From Guadua angustifolia (taxonomy: Eukaryota > Streptophyta > Magnoliopsida > Poales > Poaceae), in contig CM070515.1 in assembly GCA_036346375.1 (NCBI GenBank), forward strand, positions 17,754,423 through 17,818,422: a DNA stretch of 64,000 nt, written 5' to 3'. Position 1 is the stretch's first letter. Every line of letters begins with the position of its first letter. Positions 12,880-25,424 of the stretch are shown piece after piece. The notes under the pieces are model-generated. The model worked only from the letters and a program-made list of their open reading frames with translations. It did no database searches and had not been told where the DNA came from. A program made the position numbers and the translations under genes.

Positions 12880-13700
12880 TGTAATCTTTACATTTTTCAT
12901 GTATGTCTCAACGATATAGGCTACTTCTACATGTTTCTTATCAAAATCTTCTTAAGTAGTCAGCTTCAAGTCGGGCGCCAATTTCTCTAACTCAATTGTA
13001 TCCTTGTGCAAGTACCTCGACAAAGACAATATTTACTTGGACAACTATTGAAGTCCGGAGCGTTGTCTTGATGGTCTACACCATTGCGGGGATTTGGCTT
13101 TAACTGGTCATTCACCTTGCAACCAGGTCATCAACCGACGGATTAGGAGTTATAAATTTTACTTCTTTCCCTTTTAAATCCTTGGCGATTTTCTGAAGCT
13201 ATTCAAAAATAAAGTTAAAAGTGATTTTTACCTCTCTAAGCTGTAACCAAATCTTTTACAAAGACCTTTATTTGGTCAGTCATATTGTCTATTTTGTTCT
13301 TCATCACCAACATTTCTCTTCACACATTATTCTCTCTTCTTTCCATTCGAAAAGTTGAGATTCTCTGGCTTTTATTTTATTTTTTAACTCTGCAAAATTT
13401 AAATTAAAAGTTGCTTTCAATTATCCTAAATAATAAATTCAAAGTAGGTTGAGACGTAATTCTTATCTGCTATTTTAGGCTCCTTTTCTTGAATAATGAT
13501 CTTATACTCTTTGGCGAGTTTTTGAATATTTTCTTCATTTCTCTTAAAAGCTTCATGGAGTCTAGCAGTCTTTTCTTTGTGATATTTGACCTTATCGGCA
13601 GCCTTGATAAAATTAAATTTATAACCCTTTGTGGTATTTTGAGCAACCAAGAGTTGCTTTTCCAATTCATTTATTTGTTCTCTTTTCCTCTGTCAAACAG
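12880..13700 (-). pseudogene. Antisense coiled-coil relic, transposon-associated
   Basis: On the - strand, 13665-13426 encodes a highly charged helical segment (ADKVKYHKEK, then EENIQKLAKEYK) with heptad-like spacing, suggesting a coiled coil. Lower coordinates continue in broken frames with FVEVLAQGYN. This resembles the non-pol helical proteins annotated as plant transposon proteins in grass gypsy elements, but I cannot name a family. It lies antisense to and directly after the truncated gypsy RT. Confidence 0.3.
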
Positions 13701-13929
13701 TTATGTTAGAACAAATAAGATAGGAAAAAAACAATAACAAAGTTGATTCATACATTTTTATCTGCTGCGCCCTTGTCTTCACAATCCAAACATCTATCGA
13801 GTTCGTGCACTCGAAGTTAAGAATCTTACCAAAGCAAATCTCGATACGCCATATATATATGGAAGTACACCATACACCGGCACCGGCATCTTTAACTTCC
13901 ATGGTTCTAGCTAAATACATGTTGACGCG

Positions 13930-14222
13930 TACTTGATTGCCACCGATTGCTTTGTAATACTCAATCTATCAAAATTTATAGGGTGTAATTTCTTTTAACA
14001 CATAGGCTAAGGAGGTATTAAAAATAACTAAGCTACCTCTAATTGTTATCTTTAATCACTATATTCAATACATGTATATAGAAAAACAAAGTAAATCTAA
14101 TATTTATTAAAGTTATAAAAACATCACACTAATTTATAATAGAATATGAATTACTATTTATATTTATAGATAAAACTATTTTTTTAAAAAATATGATCTA
14201 TGAATTTGGACGGAAAGAGTAT
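13930..14222. mobile_element. Possible Stowaway-like MITE remnant
   Basis: The right edge reads AATTTGGACGGAAAGAGTA followed by TA. Read from the other strand it begins TACTCTTTCCGTCC, close to the Stowaway (Tc1/mariner) terminus with its TA target site. The interior is AT-rich. No matching left end was identified, so the start is approximate. Confidence 0.35.
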
Positions 14223-15000
14223 ATCAAGACTCCAGATTATAGAATGGACCGGGCACCGTGTAATTAATACTATCTCGATTCTTATATGCACCATCGTTAA
14301 TCTAAAGAAAAATGTAGAGCTCTCACAAACTGTTTCAGTTACAATCAACCAAGATTTAAGGCCCCACGGTGTCAACAGGTGTAGCCGTAGGTGAAGACGG
14401 TGCGAGGGAGCCGCGTGGCTGCGCTTCTGCTTTTGCTTCTCTCCGAACCCGGCACCGATGTGGTGCCGCGTCGGCTCGACTGACGCACGAGTGCACGACG
14501 TTGCCCTCCTCCCGCCGCCCGTGGGCCGTGGCATCCGATGGCTCCGAGCCTTCGACCATCTTATATTTTCGTACGACGTCGTTGGCGCGCCACGCACCAC
14601 GAGCGCACGGGACGCGCGAAGTGTGGCCGTGTGGGTGGGGTAGATAGCTAACCAAGCTCCGGCCAAATTGGCCCCTCTGACTTTTTTTTTTCATATTCAG
14701 TTCTTATCTAAATAAAAATTATCAATCTAACTTATTTCTCAACCATAGAAAGAGCGAGAGATAATATATGTCACCAGCCATGATATAATTAATCTGTTAC
14801 AATATAGGAGTATAATAGGTCACCTATTGTGGTAGAAAAGCATAATAAGTATATATAATTTGAGATCGGGAAGAGACAGATCATTTGAACATATCCAACG
14901 TGAGGGGAAAAAATTGGTCGAAGGGGATAGAAAAGACAAAGTTTGCTGCCTAATACGTGCGCGCCACTTGGTGCGTCTGTATCTGTGCATCTCGTGTGGC
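14223..15000. other. Intergenic with GC-rich island
   Basis: A GC-rich island at about 14360-14640 lies between AT-rich flanks. Open frames there occur on both strands (for example 14184-14666 - and 14369-14647 +), show no family motif, and reflect high GC. No gene is called. Confidence 0.45.
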
Positions 15001-15009
15001 TTGCGTGCA

Positions 15010-15260
15010 GGATTCAAAAACCATTTTTGAAAAACTGGTTTGAAATTTGCGGTACGAAAACCGCAAAAACCGCTTAAAAACCGTCAGAAACCGAAGAGTT
15101 AAGAAATAAAAAAAATGAAAACCGTTCGGTTTTCAACAAAAAAAAAACAACCGGCTAATTGAATATTCCTAAAAAGGTTTTTCGAGCTGTTTTTTGCGAA
15201 AACCGAGTTTTTTTAACTGTTTTCGAGTAGTTTTCAATGCATAAATTTTTTTCAAAATTT
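15010..15260. repeat. AAACCG/CGGTTTT-rich repeat tract
   Basis: The stretch is dominated by AAAACCG and CGGTTTT words on both strands (for example GCGAAAACCG and AACCGTTCGG). It resembles the interior of the hAT-like end near 6.9 kb. No terminal repeats or target duplication were found. Confidence 0.4.
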
Positions 15261-15492
15261 TTAAATTTTTTAAAGTTAAACTGAATTATCTTGTGATTTT
15301 AGATCTCACACCGCAGCGATAAAATAAAAAAACTATGGTTTTCAAACGGTATACGTGAAATTGTGAACCTGACTCTCGTGTGCCGAGGAAAGCCGTGCTG
15401 GGAAAAACCACGCCGTAGCGTGGGCATGGCTACTTTGGTCTCGGCGAACGAAAAGGAAGGTGTCGCTTGTTTGGCGTCTGTGGCTCCCGGAC

Positions 15493-15808
15493 TCATATAC
15501 ATTTTAGCTGGGTGGATGATATGACTATCTGGTGCACCTGCACGAAATCTCCGAAATTCGCCGTGCACGTTGTGTCCTCTCATTTTTTCCGTACGGCCAT
15601 TGACACTTTGACAGATGACCTCAGGTACCTGACCTCAGCCTCAGGTGAAGAAATTTCGAGATCGATCATGTAGGAGCTCGAACCCGAATGCTTTTCTTTT
15701 GCCCAAAGCATTTTTCTCGACTGTGGTTGGATCACCCTGGGAACTGTTCTGAGTTCTAACCGCAGCGGATTCATATACATTTTAGCTGGGTGGATGATAT
15801 GACTATCT
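15493..15808. repeat. 38-bp direct repeat pair
   Basis: A 38-bp sequence beginning TCATATACATTTTAGCTG is present exactly at 15493-15530 and again at 15771-15808, in the same orientation and 278 bp apart. The intervening DNA is not repeated and contains no recognised gene. Confidence 0.85.
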
Positions 15809-16740
15809 ACTGGTGCCAGATTTGACGTTACTAGTGCTATCGAATTCCGGTTGCATATGGGTTAGGGCCAAGTAAAGGAAATGAACTCGCTAGAACCTAA
15901 ATTTTGGTGGCAAATGAAAAGTTTTCCAAATCCCTTCAACAATATCAAATTCGACTCACAAATGTAGGGTTTGTTTGAGTTTAAATTTAGACAGTTTAAC
16001 TGAATCTTGCATTGCTAGCAAACTTCGGTAATGTTGACTGAATTTGGCCTATATTTTTTAAAAAAATTAAATTGTGCATGCATTTGATTTGTTGCTAGAA
16101 TCTAATTCATTTTCCTGCTAAATTTTGGCTAGCATGGCAAATTTTGGTGACATCAAAATTTGTCACACATTGAATTGGTCTCCGTTAGATCAGAACTAAA
16201 TTTCGGTAACCATTGCCTTTAGACCAAAAGATCCAAGTAGCATGAGGAAAAACTCTAAAAGGATCCTTTCCGAAGATATCTTTCTAAAAAACTTCATGAA
16301 CTTTATGCAAGGTAATTAACATGAAAAATCCGACCTTCACCTATGTAAACGAGTAACAAATCATTAATTACCTTTGAAACGCAATAGTTGATGACTCGAT
16401 AAGTCGATAAGTGTTCGTGTCAGGATATAAATACTTTCCAAACGGTATATGATAAGTCCTTTCTTTGGTACGAAAATTGTGCTGCCTTCTTCACTAATGA
16501 CGTCAGCTTGCGTTGGATCTACTCGTCAGTACGTGGGACCGGAGCATCATTGGCGGGGATGCTAAAAATAGTTTCCCGCGATTCCTCTCCCGAACAGGGC
16601 AACCACCCCACGGCAGCATCCCATCAACGGCCGCAACCCAACCCATCGGACGGCCACGCGCGCGATCGCGGAGGGTACCGTGAGTTTTTTGTTTGTTTGT
16701 TTTTCTTTATCAATTTTTATCTTTACTATATAAAATAAGG
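15809..16740. other. Intergenic upstream of the USP gene
   Basis: No coding feature is supported. Most of it is AT-rich. A more GC-rich patch at about 16530-16680 contains a short open frame without recognisable motifs. Confidence 0.45.
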
Positions 16741-16750
16741 GTTTCTTCTT

Positions 16751-16870
16751 ACGTCACTTCATCAAAATTATCCATCTTTATTACTGCTCTTTAATTACCT
16801 ACCTTTACCCGCGTCACTTCATCAAAATTACCCATATTTATCACTGCGCTTTAATTACCCATCTTTACTA
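16751..16870. repeat. 60-bp tandem duplication
   Basis: Two adjacent units of 60 bp start around CGTCACTTCATCAAAATTA (16752 and 16812) and differ at a handful of positions. They lie about 750 bp upstream of the USP start codon. Confidence 0.8.
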
Positions 16871-16964
16871 TTGTTAGTACTATTTATAAATAATTTTTTA
16901 TTGTAAATTGAGTTTTCGTTATAATACACATGCATATAACTAGTTATCTTTAATACAGTAGAAT

Positions 16965-17180
16965 TGAAGATGACATATATTACCTTGCGATATATGAGAC
17001 TACCATAAATTTACTTACCGTTGCATGGGAGTACATCCGTTAAGATGACATATATCACTGAGTTTTTTTTCTTTATCAATTTTTTTTATGTTAACATAGG
17101 AGGATAGGAAGATGACATATATTACCTTGCGTGATATGAGACTACTGTAAATTCACTTGCCGTTGCGTGGGAGTGCGATA
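16965..17180. repeat. Imperfect direct repeat upstream of USP gene
   Basis: A block beginning AAGATGACATATATTACC occurs near 16967 and again near 17110. Both copies continue through ATATGAGACTAC to a GCCGTTGC/ACCGTTGC and TGGGAGT ending. A poly-T plus CTTTATCAATTTTT segment is also present in two copies (about 16686 and 17060). These look like a diverged duplicated segment. Confidence 0.65.
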
Positions 17181-17617
17181 GGTATATATTATGGTACTAA
17201 AATATAGAAGATATCTACTGCTGTTGAAAAAAAGAATATATTTACAATTTAGCTGGGGTTCCGTTTCAAAAAAAAAAAAATAGCTGGGGTAAAAACTATC
17301 TTGAGGAAAAACAATTCGCGACGAGGCAGAAAAAAAAAGCTTCTCCTTCCCCACGAACAACTACCGTTTTTCACCTCTCCCCTCCACAAGTTGTCTTATT
17401 CCTCGAGTGCCGAGTCCGGAGACGGATACCGCCGGCCTGTTCCTTCCTTGCTGCCTGCGGGGATTGGGAACCTCGGGGCGCTAAATTTAGGCGGATTTGC
17501 TCCGGCGAGGGCGGAATCGGCGCTCGGATCCGGCAGTTGGAGCGGGCGGGGGCGAGATCTATGCGCGGGGGAGGAGGAGGGGGGAGGGGAGTGGGTTGAG
17601 GGGCAGCGGCGGGGGCA

Positions 17618-20600
17618 ATGGCGGAGGCGGCGGCGGGGTCGTCGTCCGCAGCAGCCGCTGCGGTTGCGCTGGTGATGTTTGTTGTTGTGCCGGCGCTGGC
17701 GCTGCTGGTGCGGCGGAGGTGGCGGCGCGCTGCGGCGCGGAGGGAGGAGGTGAGGCGCCTCGCGCTGCTCGCAGCGGAGGAGTCCGAGCTGGCGGAGCGG
17801 GAGTCGCTGCTCGCGTACTACTCGGAGCTGTTCCCGGGTGTGGTGCACGCGGCGGAGGTGATCGAGGCGCCGATGTGGGCGTCCCCCGCGGCGGTTCCGG
17901 TGCGGGAAGAGGAGCTGGCGGAGGCGCCGCAGCCGCCGGCCGCGGCCATGGGGGTCTGCGTGGTGTGCTTCAGACCGACGACGTTTAGGTGCAAACAGTG
18001 CAAGGCCGTCAAGTACTGGTGAGTGGGCCGAAATCCTGTTCCTAGTTTCAGTGGGTGATTGGGAAATTGGTGGGAGATAGTCTGCGATTTATACACTTGG
18101 GACTTGGGAGTGGGGATGCGCTGTATTTTGTAGAAATTGGGGCGTTGGTAACATGTAATTGGCTAGTTGTTCGGCAATATTTGGGTTTTGCCCCCAAATT
18201 TTGGGTGGTGCGAGCACGACTGCTTGCCATGTTAGTTAGGGCTATCGCTAACCCTCCATTTACTCTTTTTATCCGTGTCTTTGTAATTTCAATTTTGAAG
18301 AATCTTAGGTGGATGTACAGCATCGCTAATAGACACACGGATTGATAGAACTTTGCTTGTGAATTGGTCAGCTATTGTTCATGGCTCGATTCTGTTATTT
18401 TCGTTAATGGCGTGTTTCCTCCTAAATTTAACATTTGTTTTGGGTCCCTGAGACCCTGACTTCAAGTTGTCTACCTATCTGTTCCAAACACCTATATTAG
18501 TTTTTTTTAATAACCGACAGGCCACAGCATGCGTTAGGCTATTAGCCATCTGACACCATCACATAGCGATTCACATGTATTCTGGATGAGCACCGTATCA
18601 TTTTCATGGCACAATGTGTTACCTGTTGTCATGGGCATTACTGGCATTGATCTGTTGCAAGATGTACCCTATCACAAAGCACAAATGTTGTAACGAGTGG
18701 CAACATTTATGCACGGCATCTGTAGATGTATTATTAAACCATGTGCAAGAAAATTGTGTGACTCTGAAATGTGGTTACCAGTGACGAGAATGCACAATAT
18801 TTATTTTATGTGCATACTCACATTTGCATAAACCTATGTCCTAATTAATTCCTTCTGGCTAAGTAATTTGCATTGACAGAAAACTTGTCCTTTTTATTTT
18901 GTTAAAAAGTAACCCTGTATGCTGAATTGATCGTGGGGGTACTCTATGGATCACTTGTAAAAAATTCCAAGTGCCTCCATATATAATACGCTTGTTTGAT
19001 GGTGAGTAAATGCACCATCTAACCAGTGGTGCTACAATAATACCTTTGCACTTAATTTTTTTGAGAAGCAGTACAGCTGTCAAGTATTAGCTAGAAACTT
19101 ATGGCTTGATTTGTGGCCATGTTAGCCCCCATGTTGGCTGATTTACCAAGGCACTTCCATTGGGAATGGAATGATGGTTTGCATCAGTTCATACTTATGT
19201 ACACTACTGTGCAATTTTAGGTCACTTTTTTAAACCTGAGAACTTAGCTGGTCCAAATCCAATTGCTATTGGCTGAATTTAGGCATTTTTTTTCTTTTTC
19301 TTATGGTACTGTCATTATTTGAATTAATAGTGTTGATTATAGTTTCATTCAATTCTGAACTTTCTTATACATATTTGTCTTTTTTGTGAGCTTTAAGCTG
19401 CTTAATCCTATAGTTTGGATGCTATAGGACAAGCATCTTGCAAAGTATCTTTGAATCTAGAAATGTAAGACAATATGTTAATTCAGACAACAACTGACAC
19501 TTGTATATCCTGATCTGATTACCACTAGTTCTGGCACGGTGTTAAACTATTACTGGTTATCATTAGTAGGGATTAGGGAACTATCAAATGAGAACGACCA
19601 CCAAAATAGGAGAACGAGAACTATAAATTCTAAGTTAAATGTATTAATAAGTCGCTGGATGAGGTGTGATGCCTTTTAAGTTCGAGTTATTAGTTTCAGC
19701 CGTAACGTTATGCATGATACATAAAATTCTTACTGTGTTACTTGTTCAACTTCCATGACACCTTCCTTGTTGCAGTTCCTTTAAATGCCAGATAGCCCAC
19801 TGGAGACAAGGTCATAAAGATGAATGCCATCCACCGAGTTCTATTGTTAGGCCAGATAATGGAGCTGAAGTTTATGTTGCAAATGAAGGAAATGTTGAAC
19901 AGGGAAGAACGTCTGGAGGAAATGCAGTGGCTGGTGTAGAACAGGTGGTTCAAATCAGCATACCAGTTGCTGTTAGGTCTGAAGTTTCAGGCACAAACTA
20001 TATTGTGAAGAGTTTAAATGATAAAAGCAAAGATACACCTTTAGATGAGGTATCTACCACCACAGAGGTTCCTGAAGGTGGCCATTTCAACCGTACGGTC
20101 CAACTTTCTCAAAATATTCCACAAGTAGCATCTGTTGACTGTAGAAAGATAGAATCAAATATCGAACCTACAAATTTTGTTGAAAATGGTTCTTACACAA
20201 AGGACTTAGATGAGGTGCTGGTGTGTAAATCTCAAGCTTCTGCACTGAAGATAAGTGGCTGTAGCAGTTTTATCAATGAAGAACCATTAGTTCATTCCAA
20301 GGAACTTCATAAAGCTCAGGATGCTGATGTTAGCGAGGACTGCTCTCAGACTAGTCATAATAGAAAATCTGCAGATAAGAACAATTCTCAAGCTGCTGCA
20401 ACTGTTGTCCTGGAACCCAAAAGTTCTAGATCTTCTCTTCGTGTGGAAGTTGAACAGTCCAAAACAAATGCTGCTGGTACAGACAACATTGAAAGCTCAA
20501 ATTTTTGCCATCCGTCTTAACTGTTGATAGAGTTTCTGCCATTCGTGGTGGCCGTTTTGTAACGCCTAATTCATCAAAAAGGGCTGATGATCTTTCTGAA

Positions 20601-23600
20601 AGGAATGCAAAACCATCAGACAGAGCAGGTTCGAAAGCAAATAGCCTTGCAACATCTCTGAAGAAAATTGTCAGGCAGCAAATGGCACCAAAAGTTGGGA
20701 GGCATTATCCATCAGAAGTGGTAAATAAAACTGAGTAGCTCTGTTTAGTTAGTTTATTTTATCACTTTTATTTGCTAATATTTCTTTTTTTTCAGACATT
20801 TTTTCCGTATGAACTTTTCATCAAACTCTATGACAAGGTTGAATTGCGCCCTTTTGGTCTTCATAATCTTGGCAATAGGTAAAGACTGAATTATTTCTGA
20901 AAAGTAACACATTGGAAGGTTAACCAGAATGGATATATGTAATTATGTATTTCTGTTAAGTTTATTCCATTCTTTTTTGTTTGGGGAATTTCTAACATTC
21001 TAATCCTTTTGCATCCTACTTCCATTGGAGTTTGGTTGGCATATGAGTAGATCTTACTTTGTTCCCTCATAGGGTTAGTCATTGATTTGTTGACACAACC
21101 GGATGACTTGTTACTCAAGATGGACTGGTTCCCTTCTCACAAATATAAATGAAGAAAAAGACAATATATGTCAGCTTGATTGGTCTGGCGTGCCCTGAAA
21201 TATTCAAAGTTGATGGCTCCACTTTGTGCTCGTTGTACTATGCACAACATGCAGACCTAAATGGGCATACTGCACTATTTTCCATTTCTCCATACAATCT
21301 GATTCCGAATGTCCTTTTTTTTCATGTTCCTACTGTTGTTTCACAATGACTGGACTTCTAGTGTTGTATGGCAAGATTATTGTGCTACTCTGCATATTTT
21401 GTCTCCTGCTGTCCAATTTGTAGATGACTTACCGTTACATACTTACATAGCACGTTATGATAGCTGAGATGTTTTGGCAGGAATTGAGATATTTGAATCC
21501 ATTGTTCTGTGTTCACCCTGTCTGACATGTTTTGTTTTTCCTTTGGCAGTTGCTATGCAAATGCTGTTCTGCAGTGCTTGATGTTTACTCGACCTCTTAC
21601 AGCATATCTTTTAGAAGGACTTCATTCAAAAAATTGTAACTTTCCAATACTGTGTTACAGCATTTTTCCTCTATAATGCACTTCTTTGAGTACTTATTTA
21701 ATATTTCAACTTTTCTAGGTTCCAAAAAGGAATGGTGCTTCATGTGTGAATTTGAAAAACTCATTGTGGAGGGCAAACAGGGCAAGACTGCTTTGTCACC
21801 AACTGGGATACTCTCTCATTTGCATGACATTGGAAGTAGCTTTGGTCCTGGTAAACAAGAAGATGCTCACGAATTCCTTAGGTAAGACAACATTCATTAT
21901 TTATATTTTTGTTGGTTATTTTCAGTTCATACTTTAAGAAGTTTAAGCATGAGTTTACACAGAACTGACGGAAGCTATGAATAATTAAGTGTCAAAACAT
22001 TGAATATAGAGGTTTTCACAATGATTTAGCCCTTAATTTGAATTTGCTTGATGTCATACCTTTTAAGTGGTCAATTATGATGTGTGGGTGGAAGGAAAAA
22101 GTGTCCTCGCGATCTCTGCTTAACACTTGCCTTTTACGAGTGATGGATGAGCTCTTTTGCAATAACTGATTATTTAGATGTCCTATTAGTTTTGAATTTG
22201 TAACACAAACAGTGCAGCATTATCATTAGTGTGTCCAAATTATGTTCAACAGTACAACTTGTCAACCATTAAACTTTCTAATTTGATTTTTATTTTCCTG
22301 TTAAACTGAAGGTTAGTTGAAGGCATCACTCACTATAAGTTGTTTGAATAGTTTTAATTTCCTGTTAAACTAGTTGCTGATTGCCATTCTGAATAGTGAA
22401 TATTAAATATAAAACCTGATAGAGCAATTACCTAGCGATGTATCTTAAGTGAAAAGCTTAATTAATTTTAGCCAACTCAATTTTTTCCAAGATTAATGTT
22501 TCATGGAACCACACTACCTGATCTGTGTACAGGTACACCATTGATGCAATGCAATCTGTATGCATGAAGGAAGCCAGAAAAAGTGGTGCTCATTGTTTAG
22601 CTGAAGAAACAACACTTGTGCAATTAATATTTGGGGGCTATCTGCGATCTAAGGTTCTCTTTTATTGAATAGCTTAAATCCCTGTTATTCCTATATATTA
22701 ACATTCCTATTAATTGTTTCACTTTCTTCCTCTTTCTTTTCTAGATAAAATGCGCGAGGTGCCATGTTAGTTCTGAGCAATATGAGCAAATGTTGGATCT
22801 TACTGTTGAAATAGATGGCGACATTGGTTCGCTCGAAGAAGCACTTCAGGGGTTTACATCAACAGAAATCTTGGATGGAGATAATAGATATCAATGCAGC
22901 AGGTTGTATTACTTTGTTGATCTTTAGCTTTCTGAACCTGCTCAGGCTGTGCCCTTTAGGGTTCATTACATTGCTCGTGTTTTATCCCCAGACCACAGTC
23001 CTTGAGTTGTCACTGCAAATTAGTAAACTAAGGACTTCAATTATATTATTGTCATATAATTTTAAAAGGGATTGTAGGCATCCACACCTCTTAGGTCACC
23101 TTCACTTACAGAGAATTGAAGGTTGATAATATTTTCACCATATCATTTAATCAGTATTTTTAAGTGGAAATGAAAACATTGCCTTGCAATCTGAATTCAC
23201 CATAATAAAATGGAATGAAAGGAAAAAAAATCATAGGTATGTTTTAGTATTTGTGAAAACTGGCCAAAAGTAGACGCCAAGAAACAAATTTTAATTGTAA
23301 GATAATCAAGCGGCATGAGAATGCCAGTTTTAATTTGTACTGTAGGCATGTTACTATTGTTTCCTGTGAAAAAAAGATGGTTGGGTGATTTTATTCCTTG
23401 TTCTATGCTGTTTTCTTCTACTATGACTACCTGAAATGACTCCTAACTCTATTCTGTATTCTGTAATGTCAGATGCAAATCCTATGAGCGTGCTAAAAAG
23501 AAGTTGACAATATCAGAAGCACCAAATGTCCTAACTATTGCATTGAAAAGATATCAGGTATCATCCAGAGTACTAGTTTATTCACTTTCCCTCAAACTAT

Positions 23601-25107
23601 GTCATAACAAAGAGGCTACCCACTAATCACCCCCCTCTTTTTATTTGTGCAGTCTGGCAAGTTTGGGAAGATCAGCAAAGCCATCAGATTCCCAGAGACC
23701 CTGAACTTGTCTTCCTACATGAGCACAACTGATGACAAGTCCCCTGTTTACAGCCTATATGCAGTGGTTGTCCATCATGATGTTATGAATGCTGCCTTTT
23801 CTGGTCATTATGTATGTTATGTGAAGGATACATGTGGGAAGTGGTACAAGACAGATGACAGTCAGGTATACTTTTTCTGGACCTCTCAAGCTGCCTATGC
23901 CTGGCCATTGTGTGTTAAAAAATCAACTTTCAGAAAGCAGATTATATTTTAATACCTGGATCTTTTTGGTAACCCTGTTTCGATATTTAGTTTTTTAGCA
24001 ATATTAAAAATGTACTATAAACCTGGTTGGAAGTGGGAACAGCTATCAGACTATGCATCTTAATTGGAATAGTGCGTAAAATCTACATGTTTGTAACGAA
24101 TATGAACAGATTATGTGACTTCAATTATTACTGCATTGGTGTTTCCTCTGACATGAATGCTACCTGCCCTGGTGTATCATCAATGAGAATCAGCTGTAGT
24201 AATCTTCTATTCTAAATAGCTTGTCTTTGCTCTGTGCAGGTCAAACCTGTATCTCTGGAAAATGTCATGTCGAAGTGTGCATACATGCTGCTGTATGCAA
24301 GGTGATTTACCAGAATTCTCTTATTTGAACCGATAGTAGCAGTTATCCTGTGTGTTCCTGTAAGGATTTTTATCAGGACATTCTAAATCATGCATTAACT
24401 ATATCAGGTGTTCACCAAGGGCTCCTAGGTCTGTGAGACGAGCGATGATGGCTCTAGACCCAGCATGTGGAAAGAAGGCCAAGCAGAAGCTATACTCGGG
24501 ACAGACACCATTGCAAGGAGGAGGTTCCTTGACCAGCCACCAAGGTGGCCAGTTGCATACAGATCACACAGCAGATGACCTCATACAGACATTTGACGGA
24601 TTTGGAGATTCACCATATCCACCGGCAGAATCTCCAAGTCCAAGTGAGAGTTCATCGCTGTTTAGCAACTCCGATGCCTGGTCACACAGCACTGTGAGCA
24701 CAGATAGCAGCGAAAGCACAAGGAATTCGATCAGCACTGAGGAGTACGAACAATACTTATTTGGGACTTCAGATCCAACGTACTCGGGAGGCCCTGTGGT
24801 AGCACACGAGGAAAACGACTATGTGACCTATTCCCGGTCGAGGTCTTGCTTCGGTACCAGCTCATCTGGTCGGGAGGTGGATAAGTTTGGGGGTGCTGAG
24901 AGGCTTGTTGAGCACAGGTATCAGGGTACCAGTGGGGGTTGGGTTGAGGAGGATGAAAGGTTGTCGTCCTTGTATACTGTCCGAAGTAGTAAGTTAACAG
25001 AACAATATAGGCAGCTAGATGGGACTGAACTTGACCCTGGAGAACCCAGGAGCAGTGTTTTATTGAGAAGACCTGCTAGGGATAGGACCACCCAAACATT
25101 TTATTGA
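17618..25107 (+). CDS. UBP15/16: MYND-zinc-finger ubiquitin-specific protease (UBP15/16 group)
   Basis: Deubiquitinase that cleaves ubiquitin from substrates. I read 11 exons with GT-AG introns: 17618-18018, 19776-20720, 20796-20878, 21550-21635, 21719-21881, 22533-22653, 22745-22902, 23473-23557, 23653-23865, 24240-24301, 24408-25107. The exons sum to 3017 nt, one short of a 1005-residue frame, the size of Arabidopsis UBP16-type proteins. An N-terminal hydrophobic segment (about residues 12-32) is followed by RRRWRR, suggesting a membrane anchor. A MYND finger spans C114-C151. The USP Cys box GNSCYANAVLQCL has its catalytic Cys near residue 478, split across exons 3/4. The His box FSGHYVCYVKD has His near residue 733. 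The C-terminal 200 residues are Ser-rich. The ATG is chosen for its GC-rich context (GGGGCAATGGCGG) and position just before the hydrophobic segment. All exon phases agree except one break in exon 2. Which UBP15-19 paralogue it is remains unsettled. Confidence 0.93.
18019..19775 (+). other. Large first intron of the USP gene
   Basis: This 1.76-kb intron splits the MYND finger: the fifth Cys codon of the finger is TG|T across the junction. It begins GTGAGT and ends TTGCAG. It is T-rich on the sense strand, and no transposon ends were recognised inside. Confidence 0.9.
20500..20510 (+). other. Single-base frameshift in USP exon 2
   Basis: The frame entering exon 2 (after the MYND finger) reaches a TAA at 20518-20520. 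The frame that joins correctly to exon 3 is open from about 20505 and reads PSVLTVDRVS. The switch falls on a run of five T. One additional T would restore an open frame through the exon, and total coding length would then be divisible by three. It could be a true lesion or a homopolymer sequencing error. Confidence 0.85.
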
Positions 25108-25424
25108 TATGGAGGGTTTGGGTTGTAGAGAAATAATAATGTAGTATGTATTATTGTCTCGTTGCAATGGAAAAAAGAAAAGGGGGGCAGTTAGTAGAAA
25201 TGGAAGAAATTTCAATCAGTACGCGCCTTTTTTTTACCAGGTGAGCTGCACGACTTTGGCATGCGCCAGCGGACATTTCACTGTGGATTGGTGCTTAGTT
25301 GCTTACGTACGGTTAAGTTTGATCCTTCATAAATCGCCGCTTGACACTGTTGCAGTTTACATTTGACCATCCATCAAATTACCCTTGTGAAAATTTCTTG
25401 CCGCAGGGGAAAGGTAGGCATCAT

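Noticed and set aside
14184..14694. Several overlapping frames at the 14.4-kb GC island
   Set aside because: No motif, open on both strands, and no splice or promoter context.
17396..17848. Long - strand frame over USP exon 1
   Set aside because: Pro/Arg-rich low-complexity reading of a very GC-rich exon; the + strand frame has the MYND and hydrophobic segments and continues across introns.
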